Notes: generated from the letters alone by a model not told the origin. Shown: positions 54,136-63,359, counted from the stretch's first letter. The stretch is DNA of 64,000 nucleotides from Streptomyces scabiei 87.22 (GCF_000091305.1 NC_013929.1:248001-312000); one strand, 5' to 3'. Numbers and translations are program-made.

Positions 54136-55369
54136 GGAGGTACTCCAGTGGACCCCGGCGGAAGAATCGGGACCAGATCACGGCGAACACGATCGCCCCC
54201 AGGATGTAGATCAGCACGGGTACCCAGGACGTCGTGGTGCCGGCGCCGGAAGCGGGCCACGCGGACTGTGCGAGGAAGTGGCCGACGTAGGCCGTCAGGG
54301 ACATGGTGCCCACGGCGATGACCGGTTGCGCCAGACATCGCACGCGCGGCAGGCGGTCCATCGCCGCCATCGATCCCACGATCACGAGGATCGCAGCACC
54401 CACGCAGCCGAGAGTGTCGAAGGTGGTACCGGTGTGCGCCACGGCCCCCAGCAGGTCGGAGGCCGACAGCTCGGGCCCGCCGGACCCATCGCCCATGGAC
54501 CCCGGCCCGGAGCCGCTCCCCATGGGCTTCGGCCCGGAGCCGCTGGACGGCCCACCGCCTCCTCCCAGGCTCCACACCGCGTCCGTGCCCGCCAGCAGCA
54601 TGGACAGGCCGTAGGCGCCCACGACGAGGCCGGCACCGAGCGCGGCCAGCCGCCGCTGAACGGCGACGGCGGACAGATCGAGGCGGGCCAGCGCCATGCC
54701 TGCGACCACGAAGGTCATCCAGGTGATGGTCGGATACAGGCCCGTGAGCAGCAGATCGAGTACGCCCACGGTGCTGAGTCGCTCCAGCGGGTCGTAGGCG
54801 TTGATGCTCTGCTGGACGGAGTCGCTGAGCCACATCTTCAGGACGAACGCCAGCTGCGGCATGACGATCGCGATCCCGGCCGCGACGAGCGCCAGCGTCC
54901 TGGCGCTCAGCCGCACCAGGAGCAGCGCGAGGAGGAAGTAGACGCCGTAATAGGCGAGGATGATGATGTCCCCGTACTCCATGGCCAATACGGTGCCCAG
55001 CGCCAGCAGGATCACGGCACGGATCGCGATCCTGGCTTTCGCCCGGCGGCCCGCCAGGCCGGTCTTCGGCTCGCGGCGGCCGGCGATCAGCATCAGCGAG
55101 AACCCGGCGAGGGTGGCGAACAGGGCCGACGAGCGTCCCTCGGCCAGGAAGTACACCCAGCTGCCGACGCTGCCCGAGGCCGACGTCATCGGAGCGATGT
55201 GCACGATGTACATGCCGAACACCGCCAGCGCACGGGCCAGATCCACCCCGACCAGGCGCCCCAGGGAGGGTCCGGAGATCTGACCGACGGACTCGGACGA
55301 GGCGCGCGGCCGTGGAGGCGAGGGCTCCTGCGCGGCTGTTTCCTCTGGCGGTGGCTTTATCTGTGTCAT
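54098..55369 (-). CDS. DUF418 membrane protein (second copy)
   Basis: This 423-residue paralogue of 52034-53254 has GRLVGVDLARALAVFGMYIV, EGRSSALFATLAGFSLMLIA, SMSLTAYVGHFLAQSAW and RFFRRGPLEYLL. It carries a Gly/Ser/Pro-rich low-complexity loop (about residues 270-305, GSGPKPMGSGSGPGSMG) where the other has an Ala/Ser stretch. ATG 55369 follows AAGGATCC. Two family members bracket the SGNH hydrolase and converge on it, suggesting a shared job in modifying an extracellular polymer. Confidence 0.87.
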   Translation of the reverse strand: MTQIKPPPEETAAQEPSPPRPRASSESVGQISGPSLGRLVGVDLARALAVFGMYIVHIAPMTSASGSVGSWVYFLAEGRSSALFATLAGFSLMLIAGRREPKTGLAGRRAKARIAIRAVILLALGTVLAMEYGDIIILAYYGVYFLLALLLVRLSARTLALVAAGIAIVMPQLAFVLKMWLSDSVQQSINAYDPLERLSTVGVLDLLLTGLYPTITWMTFVVAGMALARLDLSAVAVQRRLAALGAGLVVGAYGLSMLLAGTDAVWSLGGGGGPSSGSGPKPMGSGSGPGSMGDGSGGPELSASDLLGAVAHTGTTFDTLGCVGAAILVIVGSMAAMDRLPRVRCLAQPVIAVGTMSLTAYVGHFLAQSAWPASGAGTTTSWVPVLIYILGAIVFAVIWSRFFRRGPLEYLLNSTTKLANRVR

Positions 55370-55573
55370 ACGCAGGATCCTTCGGTGCCTGCACGAGGCA
55401 GACCACCCGACAGGCTGCGGTGACGCCCCCGCCGACCGGCAGGCACCACCCCGCCGACCGGCGGAACAGCACAGCCCGGTCAGGCGGCGGGCCCGTACTG
55501 TCAACCGTCCCGCTCCGTGCAGGCGTTGTCCACCGCACCCGCAACGCGTCTGCCCCGCATCCGCCGAGGCGGC

Positions 55574-56683
55574 TCACTCGTCAGATGTCCGTGCCCGGCG
55601 GGGCGCCTGGGCCGGCTTCGCGGCCTCGGCCTCCGCCTTGGCGTCGCTGACCGCCGCGGCGGCCTGCTTCCCGGCCTCGTCCGCCGCGGCAGCGGCGTCG
55701 AGGGCCACCAGGGAGCCCGCCTCCAGCTGTGGGGCCCCGATGCCGCCCGGGGTGTCGTGATCATCGGCAGGTGCCGCTCTCTCCGGCTGCCCGGGGGTCG
55801 GTGTGACCGTCGTCGACTCGTCACCGAAGGCTCGGGTGACGGTGCGGACCGCTTCGGTCAGCTCCCCCGGGATCACCCAGAACGTGTTGTTGTCGCTGTT
55901 CGCCAGGTGCGGAAGCGTCTCCAGGTACTTGTAGGCCAGCACCTTCGGGTCGGCGTTGTTGCGATGGACGGCCTGGAAGACGAGCTCCACCGCCTTGGCC
56001 TCACCGTCCGCCCGAAGGATCATGGCCTGCTGCGCGCCCTGTGCCTCCAGGATGTCCTTCTGCTTGGTGCCTTCCGCGGTGAGGATCTTGGCCTGACGCT
56101 CCCCCTCGGCATGCAGGATGGCCGCCCGCTTGTCACGCTCGGCCCGCATCTGCTTCTCCATCGCCTCCTTGATGGTGGCCGGCGGATCGATGGCCTTGAT
56201 CTCGACGCGGTTGACCCGGATCCCCCACTTGCCGGTGGCGTCGTCGAGGACGGCACGGAGCCGGGAGTTGATCTCCTCACGCGAGGTGAGCGTCTCCTCC
56301 AGGTCCATGCTGCCGATGACATTGCGCAGCGTGGTCACGGTGAGCTGATCGATCGCCTGGAGGTAGTCGGCGACCTCGTAGGCCGCGGCCCGCGGATCGG
56401 TGATCTGGTAGTAGAGCACCGTGTCGATGTTCACCACGAGGTTGTCCTCGGTGATCACCGGCCTGGGGTCGGACGAATAGACCTGCTCGCGCACGTCGAG
56501 CTTGGTGTTGATGCGGTCCGCCACCGGCACGACCATGTTCAGTCCGGGTTGGAGCGTCCGCCGGTACCGGCCGAACCGCTCGACGTTGTAGCGGCGCGCC
56601 TGCGGGACGATCCGCACGCTGGAGGCCACGAGGAAGACGACGACGATGGCCGCGACGAGGAGGGGGATGACGACGGGATCCAC
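55574..56683 (-). CDS. SPFH/band-7 (stomatin-prohibitin) protein
   Basis: The 369-residue protein has an N-terminal membrane helix (VIPLLVAAIVVVFLVASSV), the band-7 domain (YNVERFGRYRRTLQPGLNMV through GIRVNRVEIKAIDPPATIKE), and a long coiled coil (ERDKRAAILHAEGERQAKIL). The C-terminal tail is Ala/Lys-rich and disordered. It is a membrane scaffold, probably in lipid microdomains. It lies 29 bases downstream of the NfeD gene, the classical partner of SPFH proteins. Confidence 0.93.
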   Translation of the reverse strand: MDPVVIPLLVAAIVVVFLVASSVRIVPQARRYNVERFGRYRRTLQPGLNMVVPVADRINTKLDVREQVYSSDPRPVITEDNLVVNIDTVLYYQITDPRAAAYEVADYLQAIDQLTVTTLRNVIGSMDLEETLTSREEINSRLRAVLDDATGKWGIRVNRVEIKAIDPPATIKEAMEKQMRAERDKRAAILHAEGERQAKILTAEGTKQKDILEAQGAQQAMILRADGEAKAVELVFQAVHRNNADPKVLAYKYLETLPHLANSDNNTFWVIPGELTEAVRTVTRAFGDESTTVTPTPGQPERAAPADDHDTPGGIGAPQLEAGSLVALDAAAAADEAGKQAAAAVSDAKAEAEAAKPAQAPRRARTSDE

Positions 56684-56712
56684 TGTGCCTCCGTTGCTGT
56701 GTGTTCAGCCGC

Positions 56713-57150
56713 TCACGGAAGGAGTTCGCGGGGGTAGACGATGGCCGTGGCCCCTTCGATCTCCATGACGTCCACCAATGCCCCCACCGGGATGACGAGG
56801 CTCTCGTCGAGGGCGCGGGCGGACCATTCCTCGCCGGAGAGCCTGATCAGCCCACGGGTCGCGGTGACCTCCTGCATCACCTCCGCCCGCCTGCCGATCA
56901 GCGCGTCGGTGCCGTCGCGCACGAGCGGCTGCTGTGCCATGTGCCGCAGCACGACAGGACGCATGATCAGGAGACCCGCCGCCGAGGCCGCCGCGAGGGC
57001 CACGAGCTGACCGAGAAGGCCGATGCCCACGCCGGCGACCACGGCGGCGACCACCGCGGCGCCCGCAAGCAGCCCGAAGACCAGGGTCAGGGTGAAGAAC
57101 TCCGCGGCACCCAGCGCCGCGGCGGCGATCAGCCAGAACAACCACGGCAT
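56713..57150 (-). CDS. NfeD-family membrane protein
   Basis: The 145-residue NfeD protein lacks the protease domain of long forms. It has three or four N-terminal helices (MPWLFWLIAAAALGAAEFFT) and a C-terminal OB fold (GRRAEVMQEVTATRGLIRLS, GEEWSARALDESLVIPVGAL, VMEIEGATAIVYP). ATG 57150 follows GAGGAGGGCG. It is the usual operon partner of the downstream SPFH protein, together managing membrane organisation. Confidence 0.93.
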   Translation of the reverse strand: MPWLFWLIAAAALGAAEFFTLTLVFGLLAGAAVVAAVVAGVGIGLLGQLVALAAASAAGLLIMRPVVLRHMAQQPLVRDGTDALIGRRAEVMQEVTATRGLIRLSGEEWSARALDESLVIPVGALVDVMEIEGATAIVYPRELLP

Positions 57151-57936
57151 CGAATCGCCCTCCTCAAGGGGCTTTCTCCACCAAGCTACCTTCCGGAACG
57201 CCGGACAGACAGACACGGCAACCGTGGTTTCTGCGCGGTGGAGGGGCGTGCCCTGATCGGAGAAGGTGACGGCCCAGGCGGCTTGATCGAGGGCGGCGCA
57301 GGCCCGCGCGTCGGCGTCGCCGCGTACGAGCCGGTGACCAGCCGTGGCGCGGGCGCGGCGCCGCTCCTCCACGGCCCCGGCGCTAGTCTGATCGCTGGGA
57401 CGGGGTGGCAGTGAGGCCGCCGAACCCGTCGCCACGAACCGGGCGGGCAAGGTCCGCCCCGGGCGGTCTGCTCCTTCTCCCGCTTGACGACGCCGTGCCC
57501 GGGCGCGGCGATGAGGGCCGAGTGGCGCCCGGTGGCATCTGCGATGTCGCTGGGGCAGTCGTCAAGACGATCGGTTGACGATCGGTTCGCGCCCACCAGC
57601 AGAGTGGCAGCGGGGCGCGGCCCGTTGATCGCTGCGGGCAGTATGTCGGCGGTGATACCGGTGCATCCGGCTTCGTCGATCAGCCAGGTCCGGATGTGTT
57701 CCGGGAGCGCCCGGCACCCAGCGGCGCAGCGGGGCTTTGGGTTGCCCGGTGTCTTCGCCGGGACTTCGGCGGCCCACACATCGGGCTGGGCGGGTGTCCC
57801 GCTCAGGTGGTGGGCGAGAATCGCGAACACGAGCCGCCGGCCCGGCTTCTGGGCGGCAGCCGCCGCGGGCAGCAACTCGCGCGGGTCGGTGAATCCGCAA
57901 AATGATCCTGCTCCTGCAGCCGGCAGGCTCGGGGAA
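57151..57936. other. 786-base stretch without a confident gene
   Basis: A long minus-strand frame crosses it, with partly protein-like segments (PGRRLVFAILAHHLSGTPA, ALPEHIRTWLIDEAGCTGIT, DILPAAINGPRPAATLLVGA). There is no start, ribosome site or recognisable domain, and the composition changes frame quality near 57590. It may hold the remains of a lost gene. Confidence 0.35.
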
Positions 57937-58737
57937 TCAGTCGCGGTCGAGTCGCGGCAGCGACGCACAAAGGTGCTCGGGCAGTTCCGGCTGGACTCGG
58001 TGGATCCCGGCGCACCCCGCATCGCCGCTCGTGGCGACCGGCCGCCAGCCCGAGGACGCGGCCCGGTAGAACCAGCGCTGGGAGACACCGGAGGAGGAGC
58101 ATCCGTCGCCGGCGTCACCGCAGGCCGCCCCCATCCGGGTCGACAGGTCCAGCACCAGCCACGTGCCGTCACAGCCGCGTTCCTCCCAGCTCGTGTGCTC
58201 GGGGATGTCCGTGTCGTTGACCGCCTGCTGGTACGAGGACGAGGTGCAGCGCGGCGGCGTGGGGTCACAGCCGTTCTCACCGCACCGCCGCAGGGCGGGC
58301 GGCGTGGCACCGACGGGGGTGTACACGTCCATGCTGTTCACCATGACCTTGCGGGAGCCCAGGGGCTCGCTCAGCTTCACCGTCGCTTTGACTCGCTGCG
58401 TGTCGGTGCAGCCCGAAGCCTGGTCCTGGGAACGGGTCTCGTACGTGACCTTCACGTATACCGTGCCGTGCTCGACGGTATCGAGCTCACCGCGCAGGCT
58501 GCGCACGCAGTCGCGTGCCCCGTCGGGCACTTCGGCATCGACCACCAGAGACCGGCCGCCGTCGGCGGTACGGACGCCGTCGATGCGAATCGGAGCGGAG
58601 AGCGTCCAGACGGAGGCCGTGCCCGAGCCTGTCGCCGCCTCCTCGGTCTCGGCGGTCTCGGCGGTCTGGGAACCGCAGCCGACGAGGACCACCATGGCCG
58701 CGCCGAGCACGGCCGTCCATATCCCCCGCTGCCCCAT
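57937..58737 (-). CDS. Lipoprotein of unknown function
   Basis: The 266-residue product has a lipoprotein signal (GIWTAVLGAAMVVLVGC, Cys21) followed by a TAETAETEEA repeat linker. The outer domain has about ten Cys and reads ASVWTLSAPIRIDGVRTADG, GRSLVVDAEVPDGARDCV, TYETRSQDQASGCTDTQRVK. I do not recognise it. ATG 58737 is preferred, since GGGGGG lies just upstream; GTG 58758 is possible. The linker resembles that of the gene at 62571. Confidence 0.75.
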   Translation of the reverse strand: MGQRGIWTAVLGAAMVVLVGCGSQTAETAETEEAATGSGTASVWTLSAPIRIDGVRTADGGRSLVVDAEVPDGARDCVRSLRGELDTVEHGTVYVKVTYETRSQDQASGCTDTQRVKATVKLSEPLGSRKVMVNSMDVYTPVGATPPALRRCGENGCDPTPPRCTSSSYQQAVNDTDIPEHTSWEERGCDGTWLVLDLSTRMGAACGDAGDGCSSSGVSQRWFYRAASSGWRPVATSGDAGCAGIHRVQPELPEHLCASLPRLDRD

Positions 58738-58915
58738 GCCACACCCCCCACAACCCACCGCAGAACCGCAGCCTAACGTGCCCGCGGGTGTCGCTCACGT
58801 TGGCGGCTCGGCAGCTCTGGGACCTGTTCCGCCGTCACCCCGTGGTTCGCACCAGCTCTGTCGGTGAAACGCCCGCAGATGATCACTTCGGCGCTCCTGT
58901 GCAGCGAATGGACGC

Positions 58916-59030
58916 TTGCCACCCTGGGCGAGGGTGCGCACGAGCTGGTTGATGCCGCCCTTGCCGGCCGCGTAGGGGGCCAGGGTCGGGATGCCGACCG
59001 CACCGGCGAGGGAGGACGCCGGAAGTGCCC
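58916..59030 (-). pseudogene. SDR oxidoreductase fragment
   Basis: The minus strand encodes ALPASSLAGAVGIPTLAPYA then AGKGGINQLVRTLAQGGK. This is the catalytic Ser...Tyr-Ala-Ala-Gly-Lys segment of a short-chain dehydrogenase. Nothing before or after it is SDR-like in a usable frame. It is a recombination remnant in the 399-base gap 58738-59136, which holds no other gene. Confidence 0.6.
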
Positions 59031-59136
59031 GGTTGCAGCCCCGTGATGCGGCCGGGTGCGTAGAGGCTGTAAGAGATCCGGCCCGGCCGTACATCTCCCC
59101 AGTGACGGCCACTGATGGACGGAACATGGAGATCCT

Positions 59137-59724
59137 GTGAGACGACGACGAACGACCGCTGGGGAGTTCGGTGACCCGGCCGGACACCGGGCCCTGGAAG
59201 CCCTGTATACGGCCCATGCCGATCGGGTCCTGGCGTATCTGCTGCACCGTACGGACCGCGAGACAGCTCAGGACATCCTCTCGGAGACCTTCGTGCTGGC
59301 CTGGCGCAAGTCCGGATCCGTACCCGACGATGCCCTGCCGTGGCTGCTCGCCTCGGCACGGCGGCTGCTCGCCAACCGTGTGCGGTCCGACCAGCGGCAC
59401 CACGCGTTGACCGCGCGCCTGGCGGTGATGGCCGACAGACCGGAGACCTCGGAGATCGCGGACACGATAGGGGCGCGTGCCGAGGTGGCCGCCGCGCTGT
59501 CGGCGCTGTCCGAGCAGGACCGGGAGGTACTCGTGCTGAGTGCCTGGTACGGCCTGACGGCCAGGCAGGCGGCCGTGGTCCTGGGCTGTACGGCCCCCAC
59601 CTTCGCCGTGCGCCTGCACCGGGCACGCAAGCGGTTCAGGGCAGCGCTGCCCCCTCCGGTCCACGTACAGCAGACCCGAGGCGCTCTTCCCCAGTCCCAC
59701 CTCACCCACAGGGAGTCAGCATGA
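59137..59724 (+). CDS. ECF-type sigma-70 factor
   Basis: The 195-residue sigma factor has region 2 (ALEALYTAHADRVLAYLLHR, AQDILSETFVLAWRK) and region 4 (ALSALSEQDREVLVLSAWYG, LTARQAAVVLGCTAPTFAVR), joined by a short linker and with no extra domains. GTG 59137 follows GGAGATCCT. It overlaps the next gene by 4 bases (ATGA), which is typical for a sigma factor with its membrane anti-sigma or target protein. Confidence 0.92.
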   Translation: MRRRRTTAGEFGDPAGHRALEALYTAHADRVLAYLLHRTDRETAQDILSETFVLAWRKSGSVPDDALPWLLASARRLLANRVRSDQRHHALTARLAVMADRPETSEIADTIGARAEVAAALSALSEQDREVLVLSAWYGLTARQAAVVLGCTAPTFAVRLHRARKRFRAALPPPVHVQQTRGALPQSHLTHRESA

Positions 59725-60335
59725 AGCCGACCGTCACCCAGCACGGTCGGGGATCCGACCTCGCCGCCATCCGAGCCCTGCGGCCCTCCGACGACGACAC
59801 CGACGGCTGGGCGGCATCCGCCGACGGCCGGGCCGTCCTGCGTGACATCCTGCGACGTACCGAGCAGCCGCACGGCACGGCCGGTGCAGGAAGGCGCCGG
59901 CACCTGTTCATGGTGGGTGCGGTCACGGCCGCCCTCCTGGGCGGTGCCACCACTGCTGCCGTAGCCACTCTCGGGCCCTGGAGCGAGGGCGGGCGCGATG
60001 TCGTCTGTGCGCGCACGCTGTCGCCCGAGGCGGACCTGAGCCAGCTGCCGATCAAGGACATGAAGGATTTCGACCCGCAGAACGCGGCACGTTCCTGCGC
60101 CGTGGCCTGGGACCGACTGTGGAACCAGTCCGCACCGGGCACCGCGCCCAAGTACCCCAAGCCGACCCGGTTCGCGGCCTGCTACCACCCCGACGCTCAG
60201 CCCGACGACGGCGAGTCCTCCGCCACCGACGGCCGCAAGAGACTCGGCGGGCCGGTGATCTATCCGGCGGACGGTTACCCGACGAAGAAGGCGGCCTGCG
60301 CGGCCATCGGCTCGAAGCCCGTGGTGGGCGGCTGA
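59721..60335 (+). CDS. Single-pass membrane protein coupled to sigma factor (anti-sigma-like)
   Basis: The 204-residue product has a cytoplasmic N-terminus (SDLAAIRALRPSDDDTDGWA), one helix (FMVGAVTAALLGGATTAAVA, about 65-85) and an outer domain with several Cys (DVVCARTLSPEADLSQLPIK, NAARSCAVAWDRLW). There is no zinc-binding anti-sigma motif. The layout matches Streptomyces membrane proteins downstream of ECF sigma genes (CU044_5270-like). It is probably the anti-sigma factor or sensor for the preceding gene. Confidence 0.8.
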   Translation: MKPTVTQHGRGSDLAAIRALRPSDDDTDGWAASADGRAVLRDILRRTEQPHGTAGAGRRRHLFMVGAVTAALLGGATTAAVATLGPWSEGGRDVVCARTLSPEADLSQLPIKDMKDFDPQNAARSCAVAWDRLWNQSAPGTAPKYPKPTRFAACYHPDAQPDDGESSATDGRKRLGGPVIYPADGYPTKKAACAAIGSKPVVGG

Positions 60336-60530
60336 GGCCGACGGTTCGAGTCGGCTGACATGTGACGGCGGTCCGGGGCGCTCCGGGTGGTGCAGCCCGC
60401 GAGCCCACCGCTCGCCACCGTTCAGCCAGAGCGGCTCGGACGCCGTCACAGCCGACCTGGACCAACGGCCCCCGTAGCGGCGGCCAAGGGGCCTGGTGGG
60501 CGACACCACCGCGCCAAACCCGGCCGACTG

Positions 60531-62501
60531 TCAACCGCGGACGGGATCGGGCGGGCTGCTTACTGCGGTCCGCGGGACCCCCTCGTCCGTCTTCCTGTCG
60601 TCCTTGCCCAGCGCCGTTCGCGGTCCCGTCAGGAGGTAGGTGAGACCGAAGCCCGCGCCGACCACCGCCGCGCCGCCCGCCGCGTCGAGGACCCAGTGGT
60701 TGCCGGTCGCCACGATCGCCAGGACCGTGAAGAAGGGATGCAGCAGCCCCAGCACCTTCATCCACACCCTCGGCGCGACGATCGCGATGGTCAGCCCGCA
60801 CCACAGTGACCAGCCGAAATGCAGGGACGGCATCGCGGCGTACTGGTTGGCCACCTCCGTCAGCCTGCCGTAGTCCGGGCGGGAGAAGTCCTGAACGCCG
60901 TGGATGGTGTCGATGATGCCCAGGCCGGGCATCAGCCGCGGCGGCGCCAGCGGATAGAAGAAGAACCCGACAAGCGCCAGCACCGTGGTGAAACCGATCG
61001 CGGTGCGGGCCCAGCGGTAGTCCGCCGGACGGCGCCAGTACAGGACGCCGAGGACCGTCAGCGGGACCACGAAATGGAACGAGGTGTAGTAGAAGTCGAA
61101 GAAGCCCCGCAGCCAGCCGATCCGGACGACCGTGTGGTTGAACCAGTGCTCCACGTCCAGGAACAGCACCCTCTCGACCGCGAGGATCTGCCCGGCGTGC
61201 TCCTCGGCGGCGGCCCGGCTGCCGGTCGCCTCCAGCCGCGTGCGCTGGTAGGCCGCATACGTGACCCGGATCAGCAGCAGCTCCAGCAGCAGGTTCGGAC
61301 GGGTGGCCACCCGCCGCAGCAGCGGGGCCCAGCGAAGACGCGTCTGCGGCCTGGGGGCGTACCGGGTGGGAATCGGGGTGCGGTAGTGCTGCGAGGTGCG
61401 GGAGAGGAACGGCACCAGGAGTGCGGCGGCGAGTGCGGCCAGCAGGACGACGTTGTCCCGCAGGGGCTGCAGGACGGCCGCGTTCGGGACCATCATCTTC
61501 GCGGGCAGTGTCATCACCAGGACCACCGCGACGGGCCAGGCGTAGCGTGAGGACTGCTTCGTGCCGACCCGGCCGACCACGGTGAGCAGCACCCACAGCA
61601 GCTGGTGCTGCCAGGACGTCGGCGAGACCGCCACCACCACGCAGCCGGTGATCGCGACGGCGAGCAGCAACTGCCCGTCGCGGGCGTGGTGGACGGCCCG
61701 CCGCATGCCGACGACCGCCACGGCAGCGGCCAGCGCGAGGAAGAGGGCGATCTCCGCCGGGCCGGTGAGGCCGAAGCGGAGCAGGGCGCCGTGCAGGGAC
61801 TGGTTGGCGAGGTCGTCGGCCCTGCCGCCGAGGCCGACACCGGCCAGATGGTGCACCCAGTAGGTGTACGAGTCGTGCGGCAGCGCCACCCAGGCCGGCG
61901 CCGTGGCGGCGGCGAACGTGATCCCGGTGCTCGCGGCGGCCCGCCGGCGGTCGGTGAACCACAACAGCACCACGAACAGCAGCACCGTCGGCTGGAACGC
62001 CGCGGCCAGCCCCACACAGACACCGCCCGCGCGCTCGCCCCGCACCAGGAAACAGCCCACGAGCACCAGCAGAACGGGCAGGACACTGGTCTGGCCCAGA
62101 TACAGCGTGTTGCGCACCGGCAACGACAGCATCAACAAGGTGATCGCCACAGGAGCCGCCAACAGTGCCGTACGGCGCGTGGCGGGCCCGGGCAGGGCAC
62201 GGGCCGCGACCAGACCGAGCGCGACCACCAGCAACAGCGTGCCGAAGGTCCAGCCCCAACCCAGAGCCTCTTCAGCCGTTCGAGTGAGGGGCTTGAGGAC
62301 GAGTCCGCCGAACGGCGTGCCGGTGAACCGGGTCAGGTCCGTGAGCGCCTCACCCCTCGGTGTGCCCAGCGCGACGGCGACCTGTCGCACCGCCAGGACC
62401 GCGGCGACCAGCCACAGCACGGCTCGTGCTGCCCCCAACCGGTCCACCGCCGCACCCGTGCCGACGGCACCGCCCCGTCCGGTCTGTTCCGCGCTCACCA
62501 C
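60531..62501 (-). CDS. Bifunctional GT87 / PAP2 membrane protein
   Basis: The 656-residue product has two halves. Residues 1-370 form a GT87-like polyprenyl-sugar-dependent glycosyltransferase with about ten helices (NTLYLGQTSVLPVLLVLVGC, GLAAAFQPTVLLF). Residues 400-640 form a PAP2 phosphatase of the Aur1-like branch (YPLAPPRLMP, YAAMPSLHFGWS, ATGNHWVLDAAGG). Actinobacteria carry this fusion, thought to act on lipid-linked mannose or inositol substrates; the exact reaction is unknown. The C-terminal tail is short and polar. It stands alone between the anti-sigma-like gene and the next. Confidence 0.9.
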   Translation of the reverse strand: MVSAEQTGRGGAVGTGAAVDRLGAARAVLWLVAAVLAVRQVAVALGTPRGEALTDLTRFTGTPFGGLVLKPLTRTAEEALGWGWTFGTLLLVVALGLVAARALPGPATRRTALLAAPVAITLLMLSLPVRNTLYLGQTSVLPVLLVLVGCFLVRGERAGGVCVGLAAAFQPTVLLFVVLLWFTDRRRAAASTGITFAAATAPAWVALPHDSYTYWVHHLAGVGLGGRADDLANQSLHGALLRFGLTGPAEIALFLALAAAVAVVGMRRAVHHARDGQLLLAVAITGCVVVAVSPTSWQHQLLWVLLTVVGRVGTKQSSRYAWPVAVVLVMTLPAKMMVPNAAVLQPLRDNVVLLAALAAALLVPFLSRTSQHYRTPIPTRYAPRPQTRLRWAPLLRRVATRPNLLLELLLIRVTYAAYQRTRLEATGSRAAAEEHAGQILAVERVLFLDVEHWFNHTVVRIGWLRGFFDFYYTSFHFVVPLTVLGVLYWRRPADYRWARTAIGFTTVLALVGFFFYPLAPPRLMPGLGIIDTIHGVQDFSRPDYGRLTEVANQYAAMPSLHFGWSLWCGLTIAIVAPRVWMKVLGLLHPFFTVLAIVATGNHWVLDAAGGAAVVGAGFGLTYLLTGPRTALGKDDRKTDEGVPRTAVSSPPDPVRG

Positions 62502-62570
62502 GCCCCGTCGTCCTTCCCGCCCTGTTCGCCGACCCGTCGTGACCCCGCCAACTGCTGATACGCCTGCCGC

Positions 62571-63359
62571 TCAGCATCTGTCCCAGTTGCGCATCAGGCC
62601 CACCTGCTGCGCGGTCAGGAAGACGTCGGACCGATTGTCCATGCCGCTCGCGATGCGCTGGGCGATGGGGCTCAGCCGTGAGGCCTCGGTGATGGCGATG
62701 AGGTACCGCAGCACGCCGCGTGCCTGAGCAGTGCGGTCGATGCCGCGGAAGCTGAGATCCCCGAGGCTGTTCTCGAGGCTGGACCGGCTCAGATCGACGG
62801 AGGTCAGCGGCTGGTTCGCGACGCGGGCGAGGGTGTCGTAGTCCTCCTTGCCCAGGAACCAGTCGTCATCGGTGGTGTCGTCCCTGTGGGCGACGTCGGA
62901 GGCGAGGTTCAGAACGATGCCGGGTGGGGTGTCGGAGTAGAACCGCACGACGCAGAAGTCGCTGAGCCGTACGACCGCATGCACCGCTGGGGTGTCGTTG
63001 TCACAGCTGATCACGATGCCGGCGAAGCCCCAGGGCTCCGTGTCGTCGGGGATGCCGGTATTGACCCCGGTGTCGGCGTCGGGTGTGACGCGGCCCTGTG
63101 CGGAGTTCTCCGCGAGGTTCCGCAGGTGGTCCAGCATGGCCAGATAGGCGCCCGAACCCCGGTCGAGGTCCCAGTGGACCTGTGGGAAGTCAGCGTTTCT
63201 CTGGCCGTCGGCGGTCTCGGCCGTCTCGGCCGTCTCGGCCGTCTTCCTACGATCCGCTGTCGTCGGTGCGGATGCGTCGGCGCCCCCGAGCGGAAGAAAG
63301 ATCACCAGAATCCCGAGAAGGACGGAGAGGGCGACCATGATGAGGACGCTGGTGGGCAT
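62571..63359 (-). CDS. Ribosome-inactivating-protein-like (rRNA N-glycosidase fold) protein
   Basis: The 262-residue product has a signal or anchor helix (SVLIMVALSVLLGILVIF), a TAETAETAETA linker, then from about residue 58 the order of motifs of ricin/Shiga-toxin A chains. These are HWDLDRGSGAYLAMLDHLRN, LSDFCVVRFYSD (Y/F140-141), EDYDTL (Tyr174), LSRSSLENSLGDLS, YLIAITEASRLSPIAQRI (Glu225, Arg228) and a closing GLMRNW (Trp259). Glu and Arg of the adenine-removing site are present. The first Tyr is Phe or shifted by one. The likely activity is depurination of 23S/28S rRNA, or a related nucleobase-removing activity. A RIP is known from S. coelicolor. ATG 63359 follows GGAG. Confidence 0.75.
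   Translation of the reverse strand: MPTSVLIMVALSVLLGILVIFLPLGGADASAPTTADRRKTAETAETAETADGQRNADFPQVHWDLDRGSGAYLAMLDHLRNLAENSAQGRVTPDADTGVNTGIPDDTEPWGFAGIVISCDNDTPAVHAVVRLSDFCVVRFYSDTPPGIVLNLASDVAHRDDTTDDDWFLGKEDYDTLARVANQPLTSVDLSRSSLENSLGDLSFRGIDRTAQARGVLRYLIAITEASRLSPIAQRIASGMDNRSDVFLTAQQVGLMRNWDRC

Noticed and set aside
57186..58310. 374-residue minus-strand frame as one gene
   Set aside because: It overlaps the convincing lipoprotein gene in another frame and lacks start signals and motifs; only its middle has some coding look.
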